From: WJMT01 sp964456985
GTDB lineage: Bacteria > Acidobacteriota > Aminicenantia > Aminicenantales > Aminicenantaceae
Direction: 5' to 3'
NCBI GenBank assembly: GCA_964456985.1
Contig: CAYWDH010000008.1
Location: forward strand, 25,224 to 89,223
DNA: 64,000 bases
Shown: positions 17,087 to 26,507 of the stretch, one piece after another
Layout: every line of letters starts with the position of its first letter
Numbering within the stretch: the first letter of the stretch is position 1
The notes under the pieces: generated by a model
What the model saw: only the letters and a program-made list of their open reading frames with translations
Databases searched by the model: none
Told to the model about the DNA's origin: nothing
Made by a program: the position numbers and the translations under genes

Positions 17087-17737
17087 TTAATCTTTATCCT
17101 TAAGCAGGGTCTCTCCCTTTATAAGCCACGAAATACCAAAGGCTAAAATAGCAATAGCTTCCAGCCAGAATATAGGCTTATACGGCTTGAAAATCTCTCC
17201 TAATGTATTCTTAAAGAGCACATAAACAGCAATAAGCACGATGCACACAAACATGATAATGCCGCATGTCCTATAGACTTTATTCCTCTGCAGTTTTCTT
17301 TTGGTAGGGGACTTCTCAGGATCGGTCTTGGTAAAAAGAAAATAGGAGAAATAAACAAGAGTGAGAAAGAAAAGAACCGTAAAGGCATCATGAATATACC
17401 CGATGATAGGGAAGCCGGTTGCCCCCTCGATTGTTGCAGGGAAGAGCGCTACTCCCAGAGCAAACACGAATCCCAGGTCTCCGGCGAGGTCATCCTTACG
17501 TTCGTAGCCTTTATATGAGAGGAGAAAAAAGCCCATGGCAAAGAGCATACCCACAAGCACATCCCCCATATCTGTATGGTAGTAGTAGCTGATAGATCGC
17601 TGGAGTCCGGTTTTAAAGATGATCCATCCGCCCAGGAACAGAATAAAGGGCAGAGATGTTCCCAGGATGCCAAGGATTTTCCTCAATTCCAGGTAGGAAA
17701 AGACCAGAGATTCTTGATTTCCCTTTTGTTTGTTCAT
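17087..17737 (-). CDS. Integral membrane protein, six to seven segments
   Basis: A 216-residue protein of six to seven hydrophobic segments with the loop Y-Y-H-T-D-M-G-D-V-L-V-G-M-L-F-A-M-G in the first third. I do not assign a family; DUF998-like proteins have a similar layout. A perfect AAAGGAGGGAAT site places the start at ATG 17737, which removes a 17-residue extension that would overlap the regulator gene. It lies 13 bp downstream of the LuxR-type gene and is probably under its control. Confidence 0.65.
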   Translation of the reverse strand: MNKQKGNQESLVFSYLELRKILGILGTSLPFILFLGGWIIFKTGLQRSISYYYHTDMGDVLVGMLFAMGFFLLSYKGYERKDDLAGDLGFVFALGVALFPATIEGATGFPIIGYIHDAFTVLFFLTLVYFSYFLFTKTDPEKSPTKRKLQRNKVYRTCGIIMFVCIVLIAVYVLFKNTLGEIFKPYKPIFWLEAIAILAFGISWLIKGETLLKDKD

Positions 17738-17750
17738 ATTCCCTCCTTTT

Positions 17751-18716
17751 TTAACTTTTATTTTTAAAGTTATTAATAAGATTAACAAGTTGAGTGCGAT
17801 TCTTCACCCCAGTTTTTTGGAAGATTTTATAGTTATGGTCTTTGACTGTTTCAACGGAAATAAAGAGCTTGTCTGCGATTTCTTTGTTTGTTTTGCCCTG
17901 ACAGATCAATCCAATAACCTCTTTTTCGCGTTTAGTGATTTTGTATTTTTCTGCTAAATAATAACTATTGAGATTTTTAATGCTTAAGCTGATGCTATCA
18001 TATTTTGAAAGAATCGAAGCGTATCTGACTGCCCACCATGCACTCAAGATATTAAACAAAAATAGCGGCAAGTATATCATCGATCGTTCAAGGACAAAGC
18101 TGATTCGACTTAAGCTTGAACCGATTATCAACTTGATGATTCCTATAGCCATGGGAAAAATGATGATTGCACTTAGCATAATTATTGCCCTTCTGTATTC
18201 TTTGGCTGGAAGAAAAGCGGCACGATAACGCAGGAAAACAGCAGCGGCAATTATAGCTATGAAAAGCAAAAAGTCAGTCAAAACCATCAATTGATCCACG
18301 ATATAACGGCTGCCAAGAAGGGGTATCTCAAACCAGCTCACAAACCATATAATTGAAAGGATAATCACACTATTGCGCACAGCCGAAACGACTCTCTTTG
18401 AAGTTTCCAGCCCCAGGATGTGCTGAATTAGGGAAAGAAGCGCTAGAAGCAGACCAAATCGGATAACGTAAATGAGAGAAAATACAAAAAACTCAAACCA
18501 ATTTATTTTCTCCGGTTCTCCCAGGCTGGGGAAGAACGATCTGAAATAATGGAAAACTAAAGTTGAAAACCAGATGATGTTCAACAGCAGCACGCTTGCA
18601 AATAAAAGAGTCAATCGTTTGGTTTTATAGATACGAGAAGCCACCCCTAAAATTACAATAGAAATTATGCTTGAAAAAAGGGTTATCAAAACACCAAGAG
18701 TATATTCTTGATACAT
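17751..18716 (-). CDS. Membrane-bound LuxR-family regulator
   Basis: A 321-residue protein with about seven membrane segments in residues 1-240 and a C-terminal LuxR/FixJ HTH (Y-K-I-T-K-R-E-K-E-V-I-G-L-I-C-Q-G-K-T-N-K-E-I-A-D-K-L-F then S-V-E-T-V-K-D-H), so it senses at the membrane and binds DNA directly. It is the first gene of a pair with the membrane protein at 17087 and is divergent from the M28 peptidase genes, with a hairpin-forming inverted repeat in between. Confidence 0.8.
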   Translation of the reverse strand: MYQEYTLGVLITLFSSIISIVILGVASRIYKTKRLTLLFASVLLLNIIWFSTLVFHYFRSFFPSLGEPEKINWFEFFVFSLIYVIRFGLLLALLSLIQHILGLETSKRVVSAVRNSVIILSIIWFVSWFEIPLLGSRYIVDQLMVLTDFLLFIAIIAAAVFLRYRAAFLPAKEYRRAIIMLSAIIIFPMAIGIIKLIIGSSLSRISFVLERSMIYLPLFLFNILSAWWAVRYASILSKYDSISLSIKNLNSYYLAEKYKITKREKEVIGLICQGKTNKEIADKLFISVETVKDHNYKIFQKTGVKNRTQLVNLINNFKNKS

Positions 18717-18791
18717 GAGACAAAACTATCATTTTCGTCAATCCTAATCAACTTAAATATGTGTGCTCTTAATCATGCTTTTTCTTTCCCC

Positions 18792-18826
18792 ACTAAAGTT
18801 GGGTTTTTGAAATTACCAACTTTAGT
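18792..18826. promoter_or_regulatory. Perfect 11-bp inverted repeat in a divergent promoter region
   Basis: ACTAAAGTTGG at 18792-18802 and CCAACTTTAGT at 18816-18826 with a 13-nt loop. The dyad could be a LuxR-type binding site or an RNA hairpin. It sits between the divergent LuxR-type gene and the peptidase genes. Confidence 0.55.
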
Positions 18827-18919
18827 CTGATGTTTTTTTCTTATCGATGAATTACCTTTCAATAGATGTTGGTCACAATATTGAAGAGCAAGGTTTATAA
18901 GAATTAAAAGGAGCATAAA

Positions 18920-20233
18920 ATGAAACATTTAAAAAGTTTTTGTCTGCTAGTTGTATTTCTTTCGAACATGGTCCAAGTATTTCCAGACCAGCGGTCTACC
19001 GCAGAAATCCTTCCTGATGATTTTAGCACCAGAGCATTCTCCCATATCATTTATTTAGCCGGAATGGGACACAGGCAGGTAGGTTCAGAGAATGATAAGC
19101 TTGCCGCTCAATACATTAAAGATCAATTTGAAAATATGAGTATAGATGTTGATATCCAGCCATTTGAGTTTGAATCGTTTGAATACACCAGTGTTAGTCT
19201 TGAAGTTGGAGGGAAACAGATTCCTGTTGTAGGACTTGGATTCAATCCTTATAAAAATAAAAGGATATATGAGGGAACAGCCCTCCCAATCGATTTAAAC
19301 GATTCCGAGATCCACTTTACTCAAGAAGAAATGGAAGGAAAGGCCATTGTCTCAAATAATTGGAATGATCATTTCAGATTGATTCGATATAAACCCGAAC
19401 TTATTATCTACGTTGATTCGCTCGAATTTAAAAAGTTAAAATCGCAAGGTGAACTTAGCTTTAAATTGAATGTTAAAGGAAAACACAAAAAGTATAGATC
19501 TGCGAATATTATCGGCAAGGTAGGAAACAATAGATCTTCCTCAAAAGAGGTTCTGATAACAGCTCATTTTGATACCTATAGAAAAAACAATCCCGGTGCT
19601 AGCGACAATGCATCGGGTGTGGGTCTTGTATTAGAATTGGCGCGTTACTTTAAAAAGATTGAAGACGAGCTGTACTGGACTGTAAAATTTGTCTGTTTCG
19701 GTGGCGAAGAGATCGGCATTATCGGTTCACGAAATTATCTCTATGACAATGCCGATTCACTTAAGCAGTGCGAACTGTTGTTCAATATTGATGACGTCGG
19801 AGGAAACGGGCCGGTTCTGGTCGAAATGATCGGTGGAATAAACGGAATATCGAAAACAAAATGCGTATCCCAAATACCTGAAAACATAAGAGACTATTCA
19901 TGGGAAGGAGTTAACTGCAAATGGAGAATACTGGCCAATGAAGACCTCATGAAAGTCATGGCTGCATCGAATCATCCTCAATGGCTGGTTGATATTGTCA
20001 ATAAATCAGTTAAAGAACTTGGATACGAAATAGAACCAACCAGAACACAGGGTTCCGATCAACTAACATTTGCTCAAGCCGGAATTGTCACCTCAGGTGT
20101 TGACATTATCAGCGCGCACAGTCATACCTCACAAGATATTCCTGAAAATATCAATAAAATGAGTTTGAAGAAGGCAGGTGAAATAGCAGTCCATGTTGTA
20201 TTGAATACAATGAAAAGATTCAAGGAGAAATAA
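18920..20233 (+). CDS. Secreted M28-family metallopeptidase
   Basis: A 437-residue protein with a signal peptide (residues 4-22) and a peptidase M28 domain. The di-zinc ligands are visible: A-H-F-D-T (His, Asp), G-A-S-D-N-A-S-G-V (bridging Asp), F-G-G-E-E-I-G (catalytic Glu-Glu), N-I-D-D-V-G (Asp), and A-H-S-H-T-S-Q-D (final His). Residues ~100-200 are an inserted PA-like domain. Family members are aminopeptidases or carboxypeptidases. A good AAAAGGAGC site precedes the ATG. The second M28 gene follows 2 bp downstream. Confidence 0.88.
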   Translation: MKHLKSFCLLVVFLSNMVQVFPDQRSTAEILPDDFSTRAFSHIIYLAGMGHRQVGSENDKLAAQYIKDQFENMSIDVDIQPFEFESFEYTSVSLEVGGKQIPVVGLGFNPYKNKRIYEGTALPIDLNDSEIHFTQEEMEGKAIVSNNWNDHFRLIRYKPELIIYVDSLEFKKLKSQGELSFKLNVKGKHKKYRSANIIGKVGNNRSSSKEVLITAHFDTYRKNNPGASDNASGVGLVLELARYFKKIEDELYWTVKFVCFGGEEIGIIGSRNYLYDNADSLKQCELLFNIDDVGGNGPVLVEMIGGINGISKTKCVSQIPENIRDYSWEGVNCKWRILANEDLMKVMAASNHPQWLVDIVNKSVKELGYEIEPTRTQGSDQLTFAQAGIVTSGVDIISAHSHTSQDIPENINKMSLKKAGEIAVHVVLNTMKRFKEK

Positions 20234-20235
20234 TC

Positions 20236-21300
20236 ATGAATAAGAGCGTTTCATGCAAACATTTTATTGTGATCACAATTTATCTAAGCACAATTTTTAT
20301 CGCTGTAGAATCAGCTCCGATAAATTTCCCAGAGGACGAATTGACTGTCTCAGAAGTGGAATCTCATCTGCGCTTTCTCGCTTCTGACGAACTCATGGGA
20401 AGGAAACCTGGTACATACGGTGCTGATATCGCTGCTCGATATATTGCAGAACAATTCCGTGCAGCAGGGCTAAAAACTTTTTCTCATGCGCTCGATTACT
20501 TTCAGGAGGCTCATCTCGTTTTTGAAAATAAATCCGACAAGAAAATAAATGACAGCAAGATGAAATCCATCATCTCAAAAAATGTTATCGGGTATATAGA
20601 AGGGAAAAAATCCAGGATGAAGAACGAATTTGTTTTACTATGCGCCCACTACGATCATCTTGGTACAAAATGCATTAAAGGCTCCACCGACACGGACATT
20701 ATCTTTAACGGGGCACGAGATAATGGTATGGGAACCGTTGCATTGATATGTGCAGCAAAAGCATTTGCTATCAAACCCACCGCACGCTCGCTTGTGTTTA
20801 TTGCTTTCACAGGGGAAGAAGAAGGATGCCTAGGTAGCCAATATTTCGTCGAAAATCCGCTGCTTTCTCTGGATAAAATAGTTTTTGTTTTAAATAATGA
20901 CGGTGGAGGATTCAACGACATAAATCTTATTAGAATTGCGGGCCTTGAGAGATATTCATTAAAAAAAACAATCATAGAAGCAGTAGATAAATACAAATTA
21001 TCAGTTCTGCCTTATCCCAGCGAACTCCAATATCTATATGAATTGTCCGATAATATGCCGTTTGTTCGTAAAGGTGTACCGGCGATAACTGTAAGTCCAG
21101 GCTTCAATAAAATTGATGAGGAGATTTTAAAATATATTCACACAGTGGAAGATGAAGCGGATGATACGTTTAACTACGCTTATTTGCTAAAATTCACAAG
21201 AGCTTACATATCCATTTCCAGGGCGATAGCGGATACACCATTCCGCTTTCAATCCACAAAGCAAACAACTTATTCGGAAAAAGGACCTAGACAGCAATAA
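20236..21300 (+). CDS. Secreted M28-family metallopeptidase
   Basis: A 354-residue protein with a signal segment (about residues 9-27) and an M28 domain: C-A-H-Y-D-H-L-G, G-A-R-D-N-G-M-G-T, F-T-G-E-E-E-G-C-L-G-S, N-N-D-G-G-G and Y-I-H-T-V-E-D-E supply the expected zinc ligands. It lacks the larger inserted domain of the upstream paralogue and is more like the aminopeptidase S/Y type. Two-bp spacing implies co-translation with the gene at 18920; both products probably degrade peptides outside the cytoplasm. Confidence 0.88.
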   Translation: MNKSVSCKHFIVITIYLSTIFIAVESAPINFPEDELTVSEVESHLRFLASDELMGRKPGTYGADIAARYIAEQFRAAGLKTFSHALDYFQEAHLVFENKSDKKINDSKMKSIISKNVIGYIEGKKSRMKNEFVLLCAHYDHLGTKCIKGSTDTDIIFNGARDNGMGTVALICAAKAFAIKPTARSLVFIAFTGEEEGCLGSQYFVENPLLSLDKIVFVLNNDGGGFNDINLIRIAGLERYSLKKTIIEAVDKYKLSVLPYPSELQYLYELSDNMPFVRKGVPAITVSPGFNKIDEEILKYIHTVEDEADDTFNYAYLLKFTRAYISISRAIADTPFRFQSTKQTTYSEKGPRQQ

Positions 21301-21326
21301 GCAGGATGCACACACTTTGGTTTATT

Positions 21327-22334
21327 TTATTTAAGCTTATAGCCAATAATTTTTGGATTAAGCTGGGCCTGTCCTTCTTCCGGTTCCTCCCAGAGCATTG
21401 TATACAAACAGTTGCCGTGCGTGCAGAGGATTCTTTGTGTGAAAGGCAGTTCACCCACGATAAAACGGCCGTTGGTGTCATAAATCTCCAGATGCTCGTT
21501 CACATGAGCAATGACAAGCCCTTTCTTAAGATAAAAAGGGCCGTACACAATAATGGGACTTTTTCCCTCTTTGGTAATGACTTTAAAAAGATTTGTTTTC
21601 CTGGAAAAGGATGTAATGAGCTCGCCTTTGGAAGAGTATTTACGAATACTGTAGAAAAGAGGATTCATTTCATATATGGAATCATTTTTCCCAATGGTCA
21701 TCCCGTCCTGTCCAGCCCAGAATTTTACTTTTAAGGCTTGTTCGGGAAAGGGGGCAAAAGAGTGGATTTTATTTCCCTTGTCATCGTATTGGAAAATGGT
21801 GTCTGCGGTGTTGGGCTTGAGAGGATTTTCCTGGCTCCGGTACATATAGATCTCGTTTTGACTGTTGAGATGAAGATATTGGAGAATTCTGGGTGTGCAG
21901 ATAATTTGTTTCTTAAAGGTCAAGTCCTTTGAGTAAACACTGAGCCGGTTGTTTCCAACATCAGCTATCCAGATATCTCCGTCCTGACTGATTTCCACAC
22001 TTACAGGATTGACATATTCTCCGGGCCCCTGTCCTTTCCTCCCCAATTCTTGGATGAATGTCCCGTCAGGGCTAAAAGCATAAACAGCCATTACCTGCCA
22101 TCCGTCCGCAACGATGAAATTGCCTTTTGAATCAACCGCCATATCCGTTATATAGGCGATAGAACATTCCTCGTTTGTCTGCAGCTGGGTTTCTGATATG
22201 ACCTGGAACACATCATCAACGGATTTTGCAGAGGATATATCTCTTTCAATGACTGGATTGGTGGAGATTGTTGAAAAGAAGACCAGTAAAAAAAGGATAA
22301 ACAATCCGATTTTTTTTGGTTTTAATGGATACAT
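21327..22334 (-). CDS. Secreted six-bladed beta-propeller protein
   Basis: A 335-residue protein with a signal peptide (residues 7-25) but no clear lipobox. The blade motif Q-E-L-G-R-K-G-Q-G-P-G-E-Y is followed by V-S-V-E-I-S-Q-D-G-D-I-W-I-A-D-V-G-N-N-R-L-S-V-Y, a full NHL-type blade that is clearer here than in most paralogues. ATG 22334 has GGGGGGA immediately upstream and is preferred to the in-frame start at 22364. Function unknown. Confidence 0.78.
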   Translation of the reverse strand: MYPLKPKKIGLFILFLLVFFSTISTNPVIERDISSAKSVDDVFQVISETQLQTNEECSIAYITDMAVDSKGNFIVADGWQVMAVYAFSPDGTFIQELGRKGQGPGEYVNPVSVEISQDGDIWIADVGNNRLSVYSKDLTFKKQIICTPRILQYLHLNSQNEIYMYRSQENPLKPNTADTIFQYDDKGNKIHSFAPFPEQALKVKFWAGQDGMTIGKNDSIYEMNPLFYSIRKYSSKGELITSFSRKTNLFKVITKEGKSPIIVYGPFYLKKGLVIAHVNEHLEIYDTNGRFIVGELPFTQRILCTHGNCLYTMLWEEPEEGQAQLNPKIIGYKLK

Positions 22335-22424
22335 GTTCCCCCCACTTTCTAACAGCAAACACACATATCAACTTAAAGATAAATGAGAGATGAGGCTTTG
22401 TCAAGAAAGGAGAACTAACTAAAA

Positions 22425-23945
22425 TCAGCCGTTTACAGGGCCAAGACCTGTGCGGATCAGGTTGCGGCGGTCATCATACCATTCGCCGTAGGCAGGGCCC
22501 GGCAGAAAATCATCATGGGCTGCGGCGAGGAAATCCTTCAGCCGGCTGCGCATGCGCTTGAGTGCGGGAAGTTCGGCTACTCCTAGAGCCAGATTGTTCA
22601 TCTGGAATGGATCCTCAATATTGTCATAAAGTTCTTCCTCTCCGGTGAGCCATTTGCAGTAGGTATATCGTTTTGTCTTCACTCCGCGCCACTCCGGCCA
22701 GGAGGTTCCGGTCTGGAAAAAATCCCAGTGAGACGTGTAGCTTCCGATGAGCACTTCTTCACGGCTGTCCTTTTCTTTTCCTAAGATCACCTGGCTGAGA
22801 TCTGTGCCGTCAGCCTCTCGAGGGATGTTTATACCTGTAAATCCACATAGAGTGGGGAGGTGGTCCATGGAGGTGTGGAGCGGGTCTATGCGGATGCCTG
22901 CCCGGATATGGTTCGGCCAGCGCATAATAAGCGGTATGTTTATGGCTTCGGCATAGGGGACCATCTTGTTGAGGCGTCCGTGGCTTCCGTGCATCTCACC
23001 GTGGTCAGCAGTAAAGACAAGGATGGTGTCTCTGGCCAGTTCTGATGTCTCCAGATAATCCATCAAGCGGCCTAGATTGTCGTCCATGTTCTTGGCCATG
23101 GCCAGATAGTAGCGCATATCCATGAGTGTCCGCGGATTGTCATCCGGAACATTGGGTGACCAGTGTATTTTTTCCGGAACTTTCTCCAGATATCCTTCGG
23201 GAATGTAATCCGGCGAAAACGGCGGGTGAGGAGGATGGGGAGCAACGAAGAGCAGAAAAGGCTTGCCGGAATCTTTGTGGTTTTCCATATAAGCGATGGC
23301 CTGATCGATCTCAGTATCGGTCTCATACCGGCTTGAGTAGAGCCTTTTAGGCTCATTCTCATAATAGTAATAGTCATTGAATGCAACGTGGAAATTAAAG
23401 GCCTGCCAGTGTATGAATCCCAGACGTCCCGGCCCCGGAGCCACATACTCTGTTTCAGGATTCTTTTCCCTGTAAGCTTTTACAGCCGCATCGTTTGGTT
23501 CATAAAGTCCTTCCTCTCTTCGCCATCCTGAGGAGAGATGCCATTTTCCTATGAATCCCGTATCATATCCTGCAGCGCCAAAGACATTGGCCATGCAGTG
23601 GGGATTCTGTATCTGGCTGGCTTCCACGAAGTTCATGAGGATTCCGGAATGAGTGGGGTAGCGTCCAGTTTGAAGCATTCCCCGATAGGGGGTGCAGAGA
23701 GGACAGCTTGAGATCGAATTGGTGAAAGCAGCTCCCTGACTGGCCAGACGGTCGATATGGGGAGTTGTGATGTTCCTTCCTCCGTAAACACCGCAGACAT
23801 CAGCCCTGAGCTGGTCATCAAAGACAAAGACGATATTGGGCTTTTTAGCGGGTGCAGGCTTTCTGCAGCCCGGAATGCCAAGGGCTGCTGTTCCTACAGC
23901 CGCTATTTTAAGAAAGGTACGGCGGTTCATTTCTTTTTTCTTCAT
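22425..23945 (-). CDS. Tat-exported sulfatase
   Basis: A 506-residue type I sulfatase. Twin-arginine signal M-N-R-R-T-F-L-K with lipobox-like G-I-P-G-C at Cys27 follows. The metal pair D-D is at 43-44, and C-T-P-Y-R (Cys84) is the C-x-P-x-R motif that an anaerobic or aerobic maturase converts to formylglycine. G-K-W-H, T-A-D-H-G-E and an N-terminal N-I-V-F-V-F-D-D also fit. It is probably a lipoprotein or periplasmic enzyme that removes sulfate from glycans or small molecules; the substrate cannot be read. ATG 23945 with GGGAG upstream is preferred over the longer ORF. No maturase gene lies in the window. Confidence 0.9.
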   Translation of the reverse strand: MKKKEMNRRTFLKIAAVGTAALGIPGCRKPAPAKKPNIVFVFDDQLRADVCGVYGGRNITTPHIDRLASQGAAFTNSISSCPLCTPYRGMLQTGRYPTHSGILMNFVEASQIQNPHCMANVFGAAGYDTGFIGKWHLSSGWRREEGLYEPNDAAVKAYREKNPETEYVAPGPGRLGFIHWQAFNFHVAFNDYYYYENEPKRLYSSRYETDTEIDQAIAYMENHKDSGKPFLLFVAPHPPHPPFSPDYIPEGYLEKVPEKIHWSPNVPDDNPRTLMDMRYYLAMAKNMDDNLGRLMDYLETSELARDTILVFTADHGEMHGSHGRLNKMVPYAEAINIPLIMRWPNHIRAGIRIDPLHTSMDHLPTLCGFTGINIPREADGTDLSQVILGKEKDSREEVLIGSYTSHWDFFQTGTSWPEWRGVKTKRYTYCKWLTGEEELYDNIEDPFQMNNLALGVAELPALKRMRSRLKDFLAAAHDDFLPGPAYGEWYDDRRNLIRTGLGPVNG

Positions 23946-24105
23946 GGGACGACTCCCGGGTCTCAAATTATCACATCCTAATGGCGAGGTCAACGAAGGA
24001 AAATTCATTTTATTGACAGGAAAAAATCCTTTCCTGTAGTATTTTAGGAGAAAACTTCAAGAGCATGAATCTATTAAATTGAAGAGTATTTTAAGGAGGC
24101 AATAT

Positions 24106-24594
24106 ATGAAGAGAACAACAGGATTTATTATCCTAGTTTTTTTGGGTATAGCACTGTTCTTCCCGTCTAATACTCAAAGTATGACTAAAGGAACAACTAT
24201 GAGAATCAAACTCACAAGTGTCTATGTCAGGAATCCTGCTGAAGCCATTAAGTTCTATACGGAAGTTCTTGGATTCAAAGAGGAAATGTACGTTCCGGAA
24301 TCCAACTTGGCCATAGTGGTCTCACCCATTGAGCCGGAAGGCACAATGCTTCTTCTTGAGCCAATTGACCATCCCTTGGCCAAAACCTATCAGGAAGGTC
24401 TTTATAAAGAAGGGATTCCAGTAATCGTATTTGGAGTAGAGGATATTCAGATCGAATACAAGAGATTGAAAAAACTAGGCGTGGTCTTTAAAAATGAACC
24501 AACAGAAACAGAATGGGGAATAGTGGCCATGTTTGATGATACATGCGGCAACTATATACAGCTTTATCAGGAAACATCTCGTTCACAGAGGTGA
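24106..24594 (+). CDS. Exported VOC (glyoxalase/bleomycin-resistance) superfamily protein
   Basis: A 162-residue protein. A typical VOC domain starts at about residue 32 (M-R-I-K-L-T-S-V-Y-V-R-N-P-A-E-A-I-K-F-Y-T-E-V-L-G-F, residues split by hyphens) and ends D-D-T-C-G-N-Y-I-Q-L-Y. It is preceded by a ~22-residue hydrophobic segment that looks like a signal peptide, unusual for this cytoplasmic family. ATG 24106 is chosen for the AAGGAGG site; a start at the internal Met before the VOC domain would give a plain cytoplasmic protein. Metal ligands of glyoxalase I are not clear, so the activity is unknown. Confidence 0.75.
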   Translation: MKRTTGFIILVFLGIALFFPSNTQSMTKGTTMRIKLTSVYVRNPAEAIKFYTEVLGFKEEMYVPESNLAIVVSPIEPEGTMLLLEPIDHPLAKTYQEGLYKEGIPVIVFGVEDIQIEYKRLKKLGVVFKNEPTETEWGIVAMFDDTCGNYIQLYQETSRSQR

Positions 24595-24683
24595 TAATAA
24601 AGATGATCTTGCTTGGATGTGAATGGTTTGTTTTAGGTCATTGGACATGATAAGATAGGTATTTCATGAAAGGGTGGGTGAAG

Positions 24684-26264
24684 ATGAGGAAAATCTTATT
24701 TGTTTTTCCTTTGGTCGTTCTGTTTTTTTTCATGGAGTTTTTCTTTATCTGCTGCGGGCCTAAAAAACCTGAGGTTACTCCCCAGCAGCTTGCCCAGTAC
24801 AACCTGCGCATCAAAGAGGCGGATGCGCACTATTATTCCGGATGCTATGTGCGCTTACAAAAAGCTTTCGAGCTGTATGAAGAGGCGCTTGATTTTCCAA
24901 TCTATAAGAGAAAAAACGGAGGAAAGCTCCTGAAAACAGCTATCCTCCTCGGCCTCAGGGAAAAAGAGCTCGGTTTTTTTAAGGACACATACCTTCATAA
25001 GGCCTCTGATATCATCAAAGCTTATCCTATGCTTTCGGATTGTTCTGTTTACTTGAAGATCGCGAGCTCTATTCCCAGGAAAACAGTGGGCATTGTAGGG
25101 GATTTATTTGAAACAGGAAGCCGTATCATCGTTCCTTATGATGACATAAAAGACGATATCTCTAGTTGGGAGGCTTTTCTAAATGAGAGATCAGAATCAG
25201 ATGTTTTTTTCGCTTATTTGACCATTAGTTATTATTCTCCCTTTAGTTATCTGATTAAGGGAGGGCCGGATTTGGAAAAATTGGGAGAGATTTTTAAGGA
25301 TTTTCCTCTGATGCGCTACAAGCTTTCGCTCTATCCGGAGATGGATCCGGAGGGCCTTAAAAAATTGGTTAGCGATGAGCCAAACTTTCATGAAGTTTAT
25401 TTCTTCCTGGGGAGCTTAGCTCTTAAGAACAGAGAGCTGATCAAAGCAGAGAAAAATTTATTGAAAGCCTATGATCACTTCCCTCAATCCCTCTCTCTTC
25501 TCATGTCTCTGGCAAGTGTTTACTTCGCTTTTGAGGAACTTGAAAAAAGCATGGAATTCGAGGAAGAGATTCTGGCAATTGCTCCCACTCACAGAGATGC
25601 ACTTTTAGGAAAAGCCATGTGTCTGAGCTATCTCGGAAGGCACAGGGAAGCTGCCGATGTGTGCCGCAATATGATACGTTTAGGAGAATATTACATGGGG
25701 GAGGCCCATTACTGGCTTGCCTGGAATCAGAACGAATTGAAAGAGTATGAAAGCGCCTGGACAAACATCCAGAAATCAAAGGATTTCCTCATTGGATACG
25801 AGCCGGTATATTATCTGGCCGGACTTATTGCCTTTAACCAGAACAGGCTGGATGAGGCAGAGGAAAATTTAAAGCTGGCTTATAAACTCAATCCATCGAA
25901 CGGCGATTCCCCATATTATCTGGGGAAAATAAAATCCATACTGGAAGACTGGTTGACTGCAGGGACTTATTTTGAAAAAGCAGGTATGGTTTATGAGCAA
26001 GATGAAAGGTCTATCCAAAGGAAAATAGAGGAGATTCAAGGATCTTCTTTTTCAGAACAGAGAAAAAAGAACCTCCTCTCTAAAAAGGCCAGGCAGCTGC
26101 AGAAGATAAAGCTTTCCAAAGCCACAGCCTGGTACAATGCGGCCGCAGGATACTACAATGCAGACGAGAAGGAGAAAGCCGTACAAATGGCAGAAAAAGC
26201 AGCGGCTCACTCTGCCTTTAAAGAAAAAGCCGAAGAACTCCTTAAATTAATAAAAATTAAATAG
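24684..26264 (+). CDS. TPR-repeat lipoprotein
   Basis: A 526-residue protein with signal and lipobox (F-F-F-I-C-C-G-P-K-K) followed by at least six TPR-like helical repeats; the clearest are around residues 235-420 (e.g. N-R-E-L-I-K-A-E-K-N-L-L-K-A-Y-D-H-F-P, F-N-Q-N-R-L-D-E-A-E-E-N-L-K-L-A-Y-K-L-N-P). TPRs are protein-binding scaffolds, probably in the periplasm or on the outer-membrane inner face. ATG 24684 with G-rich upstream sequence is preferred over 24666. The stop TAG is the first part of a repeat-like TTAAATAGGGGACG. Confidence 0.75.
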   Translation: MRKILFVFPLVVLFFFMEFFFICCGPKKPEVTPQQLAQYNLRIKEADAHYYSGCYVRLQKAFELYEEALDFPIYKRKNGGKLLKTAILLGLREKELGFFKDTYLHKASDIIKAYPMLSDCSVYLKIASSIPRKTVGIVGDLFETGSRIIVPYDDIKDDISSWEAFLNERSESDVFFAYLTISYYSPFSYLIKGGPDLEKLGEIFKDFPLMRYKLSLYPEMDPEGLKKLVSDEPNFHEVYFFLGSLALKNRELIKAEKNLLKAYDHFPQSLSLLMSLASVYFAFEELEKSMEFEEEILAIAPTHRDALLGKAMCLSYLGRHREAADVCRNMIRLGEYYMGEAHYWLAWNQNELKEYESAWTNIQKSKDFLIGYEPVYYLAGLIAFNQNRLDEAEENLKLAYKLNPSNGDSPYYLGKIKSILEDWLTAGTYFEKAGMVYEQDERSIQRKIEEIQGSSFSEQRKKNLLSKKARQLQKIKLSKATAWYNAAAGYYNADEKEKAVQMAEKAAAHSAFKEKAEELLKLIKIK

Positions 26265-26281
26265 GGGACGTTAAATAGGGT

Positions 26282-26383
26282 AAATAGGGGGACGGGCCTG
26301 GGGATCTTATATCATATCAGCAACTTAGCCTACTTTTCCACAGTTCCTTCCCCTGGCAACCGCATGATTTTAGGGCAAAAAAA
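26282..26383 (+). repeat. Interspersed repeat, copy C (DnaA-box-like motif)
   Basis: Third copy, + strand. It starts with AAATAGGGGGACGGGCCTGGGG and shares a nearly identical 40-bp middle with copies D and E, including TACTTTTCCACAGTTCC. Ahead of it are two shorter echoes of its own 5' end (TTAAATAGGGGACG at 26257 and GTTAAATAGGG at 26270). It overlaps the end of the TPR lipoprotein gene. Confidence 0.85.
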
Positions 26384-26507
26384 GTGTTCATTTAAAATCA
26401 ATCGACTGTGCAGGTCTGACCACGAGCATATTAAATTTTTCTTGAAAACGATCGCAATAAAAACGTAGTATTGTCATATACAGTTATGCACTAAAAAAGG
26501 GGAGAAT

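Noticed and set aside
23072..23446. 124-codon ORF inside the sulfatase region on the same strand
   Set aside because: It is an out-of-frame shadow of the sulfatase and no domain was recognised.
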